The position numbers and the translations under genes are program-made. The notes under the pieces are model-generated. The model saw nothing but the letters and a program-made list of their open reading frames with translations, did not search any database and was not told the DNA's origin. A stretch of DNA of 7,106 bases from Spirosoma sp. (GTDB lineage Bacteria; Bacteroidota; Bacteroidia; Cytophagales; Spirosomataceae): positions 1 to 7,106 of the forward strand of contig JANXVQ010000368.1 of assembly GCA_025351545.1 (NCBI GenBank). The letters are read 5' to 3'. This document shows, in pieces, positions 5,424 to 7,106 of this stretch. Each line of letters starts with the position of its first letter. Positions within the stretch are counted from its first letter, which is position 1.

Positions 5424-7106
5424 TTATAATGGCGGCCGAGGTACATCAATATAGCCGCCCGATGCCAGCAGACCGGCGGGCACCGTTAAAGCGCCGGTTT
5501 GTGGATCAATCAGGCCGTTGCGCTCATCTTCAATATTCGTCGCTTGTGTATAAACATCACCCGCGATAGACCGCTTCCGCATTTCCTGTTTAAAAAGGTG
5601 AATACGTTCGGTACGGTCTTCGGATTCTTGTGGACCACCATAGTTAGCAAAGCCAAACCCGCCCCACTCACTGACAATTAGTGGAACCTGCCGCCGGTAA
5701 AAAAACGGATCACCAACCACTAGTGGAAACGCAGCTACGGTTTCCAGATCACCGGCGATCAGTCGATCGAGGAGTGATTGCCAGTGCGCCAGGTCAGGCG
5801 TGTACAAATGGGCGGTTAGCAGATCGGACTTCAGCCGTCCTTCGTAAGAAACATGTTGCCACCCATCATTATCCACAACCAGAAACTGCGGGTAGGCCAG
5901 TTGCATAAAATGGTACATATTCATAATGTACTCACGAGTGTCAGGATTCGTAGCAATGTCCTGAGCGCCCCAGTCTTCATTATAAAGACTCCAGATTATA
6001 ACCGATGGATGTGTGCCAATCAGTGCCAGCATTCGTAATAATTCGGCCTGGTGATTGTGGCGGCTCCGGGCTGTAGAGCTATGTGGGCTAGGCACTTCGA
6101 CCCAGAGCAACAACCCTAATTTGTCGGCCAGGTTATAAATACGAGGGTCGATACCAGCAATGTGGACGCGTACCAAATTGCAGCCCAGCTCTTTCATTGC
6201 CTGCATATGCCGCTTCATTTCTTCGTAGGTAGCCGTTCCGGGCTGATATAAAATACCGTCGAGATAAATGGGCTTATTGTTGAGGTAAACATACCGCCCA
6301 CGCGCTTCAATCTTACGCAATCCAAACTGCGTTTCTATCTGAGCCACACGGCCTTCGGCATCAATAAGCTGAGCAACAAGCCGATACCGAACCGGCGTTT
6401 CGGGCGACCAAAGCTCCGCACCCGGCACCTCAAGCGTAACACGCTGTTGCTTCTGCCCGGCGGCCAAACGCAACGGAAAATCAGACGTGGCTAACGGAGG
6501 TGCCGATTCGGGCGATTTTCGCTCAAATACCTGAATTCTCAAAATGTAGTTGCCGGGGTCATGAATGCGAGTTGTCAGCGTAAACCGCATCAGAAAATCT
6601 TCAATGGTGCTGGCCACGCCTACCCGCGATCTCAATCGGTTCCGCTCGACCGTTTCAAGCCATACCGAGCGCACGGCACCCGTGTAGGTCTGATACCAGA
6701 TACCACCTCGTTTATAAACGTGCGACTCCTGTTTACCACGTGTTGTTTCGGCATCCATTGTGTCGGCAATACGAACCGTCAATCGGTTAACGGGGCGCAG
6801 GTGTTCGTCGCCCAATTCATAGGAGAAAGACGTATACTCTCCATAGTGAATGTCCTCACCTTCTATAGTGCTGAGTAGATGACCATTGAGCCATACCCGG
6901 GTTTCGTATCCACAGGCACCAAATGTTAGTTGAATTATTGATCGGGAAATAGACTCACTACGCTCAGGCAGGTCGAACTCACGCTCATACCAGGCAATCA
7001 CTTTATCCTGCCAGACTACAGGATTTGGCTGTCCTTTTGCCTTCGCCATATGCGCTTCTATAGAACCGGGCCACTGGGCAGTTTCTTCATATTGGTGCCC
7101 CAAATA
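5424..7106 (-). CDS. Glycoside hydrolase family 2 protein, 5' end cut by window edge
   Basis: The frame is open to the right edge. The first possible start in it is a TTG at 7103, preceded by a sense codon, so the true N-terminus is outside. Numbering from that TTG, 559 residues are visible: a jelly-roll sugar-binding domain (about 30-155, with LNGHLLSTIEGE and KRGGIWYQTYT), an immunoglobulin-like domain (about 157-263) and a TIM barrel (about 265-545). The barrel shows NLVRVHIAG (309-317), the acid/base Asn375-Glu376 in WSLYNEDWG and the nucleophile Glu479 in VSEWGGFG, plus YTQATNIEDERNG near the end, as in family 2 enzymes. These retaining enzymes cleave beta-linked galactose, glucuronic acid or mannose residues; which one applies here is not clear. 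Localisation cannot be judged without the N-terminus. It lies 106 bp upstream of the copper operon on the same strand, with no strong terminator between. Confidence 0.92.
   Translation of the reverse strand, partial: YLGHQYEETAQWPGSIEAHMAKAKGQPNPVVWQDKVIAWYEREFDLPERSESISRSIIQLTFGACGYETRVWLNGHLLSTIEGEDIHYGEYTSFSYELGDEHLRPVNRLTVRIADTMDAETTRGKQESHVYKRGGIWYQTYTGAVRSVWLETVERNRLRSRVGVASTIEDFLMRFTLTTRIHDPGNYILRIQVFERKSPESAPPLATSDFPLRLAAGQKQQRVTLEVPGAELWSPETPVRYRLVAQLIDAEGRVAQIETQFGLRKIEARGRYVYLNNKPIYLDGILYQPGTATYEEMKRHMQAMKELGCNLVRVHIAGIDPRIYNLADKLGLLLWVEVPSPHSSTARSRHNHQAELLRMLALIGTHPSVIIWSLYNEDWGAQDIATNPDTREYIMNMYHFMQLAYPQFLVVDNDGWQHVSYEGRLKSDLLTAHLYTPDLAHWQSLLDRLIAGDLETVAAFPLVVGDPFFYRRQVPLIVSEWGGFGFANYGGPQESEDRTERIHLFKQEMRKRSIAGDVYTQATNIEDERNGLIDPQTGALTVPAGLLASGGYIDVPRPPL

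Noticed and set aside
7101..7103. TTG as the start codon of the glycoside hydrolase
   Set aside because: The frame stays open to the window edge and the sequence begins inside a family 2 N-terminal domain, so the start is outside the window.
1..7106. A new multi-gene defence, mobile or biosynthetic system
   Set aside because: All genes belong to recognisable families, and no transposase, integrase, nuclease, toxin or unknown conserved cluster is seen on either strand.

Overview
The window looks like chromosomal DNA from a Bacteroidota bacterium, most probably a Cytophagales of the Spirosoma/Dyadobacter kind. The reasons are a TAnnTTTG-type promoter element (TACCTTTG) just ahead of prs, A-rich leaders without clear Shine-Dalgarno sequences, the adjacent prs-rplY pair often seen in this phylum, and the style of the proteins. 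The genus is inferred from general familiarity, not from a search.

Layout: (1) 1-914, minus strand: the N-terminal 304 residues of an acyl-CoA dehydrogenase-family flavoprotein, cut off by the left edge. (2) 915-1094: a divergent intergenic region with a 12-bp palindrome, a short hairpin with a T-run, and the prs promoter. (3) 1095-2036 and 2111-2689, plus strand: prs (PRPP synthetase) and rplY (long L25/Ctc/TL5-type ribosomal protein), separated by 74 bp that hold a long imperfect stem-loop ending 7 bp before the rplY start codon. (4) 2711-2756: a perfect 20-bp stem terminator that serves both converging transcripts. (5) 5317 down to 2767, minus strand: a copper-handling operon of a 68-residue CxxC heavy-metal-associated protein and, 4 bp later, a Cu(I)-type P1B ATPase. 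(6) 7106 down to 5424, minus strand: a family 2 glycoside hydrolase whose N-terminus lies beyond the right edge.

prs and rplY are housekeeping genes for nucleotide precursor supply and the ribosome. The small metal-binding protein and the ATPase should work as a pair: the chaperone binds Cu(I) in the cytoplasm and the ATPase exports it. No copper-sensing regulator is encoded here, but a dyad just upstream of the likely operon promoter is a candidate operator. The dehydrogenase and the glycosidase are accessory metabolic genes with no visible functional link to their neighbours.

I see no clear new multi-gene system. The points most worth a second look are at small scale: a 15-bp in-frame tandem duplication that expands a loop of the copper ATPase, the long stem-loop before rplY, and a resemblance between these two sequences that suggests a dispersed GTCCGGCA-type palindromic repeat family able to sit both between genes and inside a gene.
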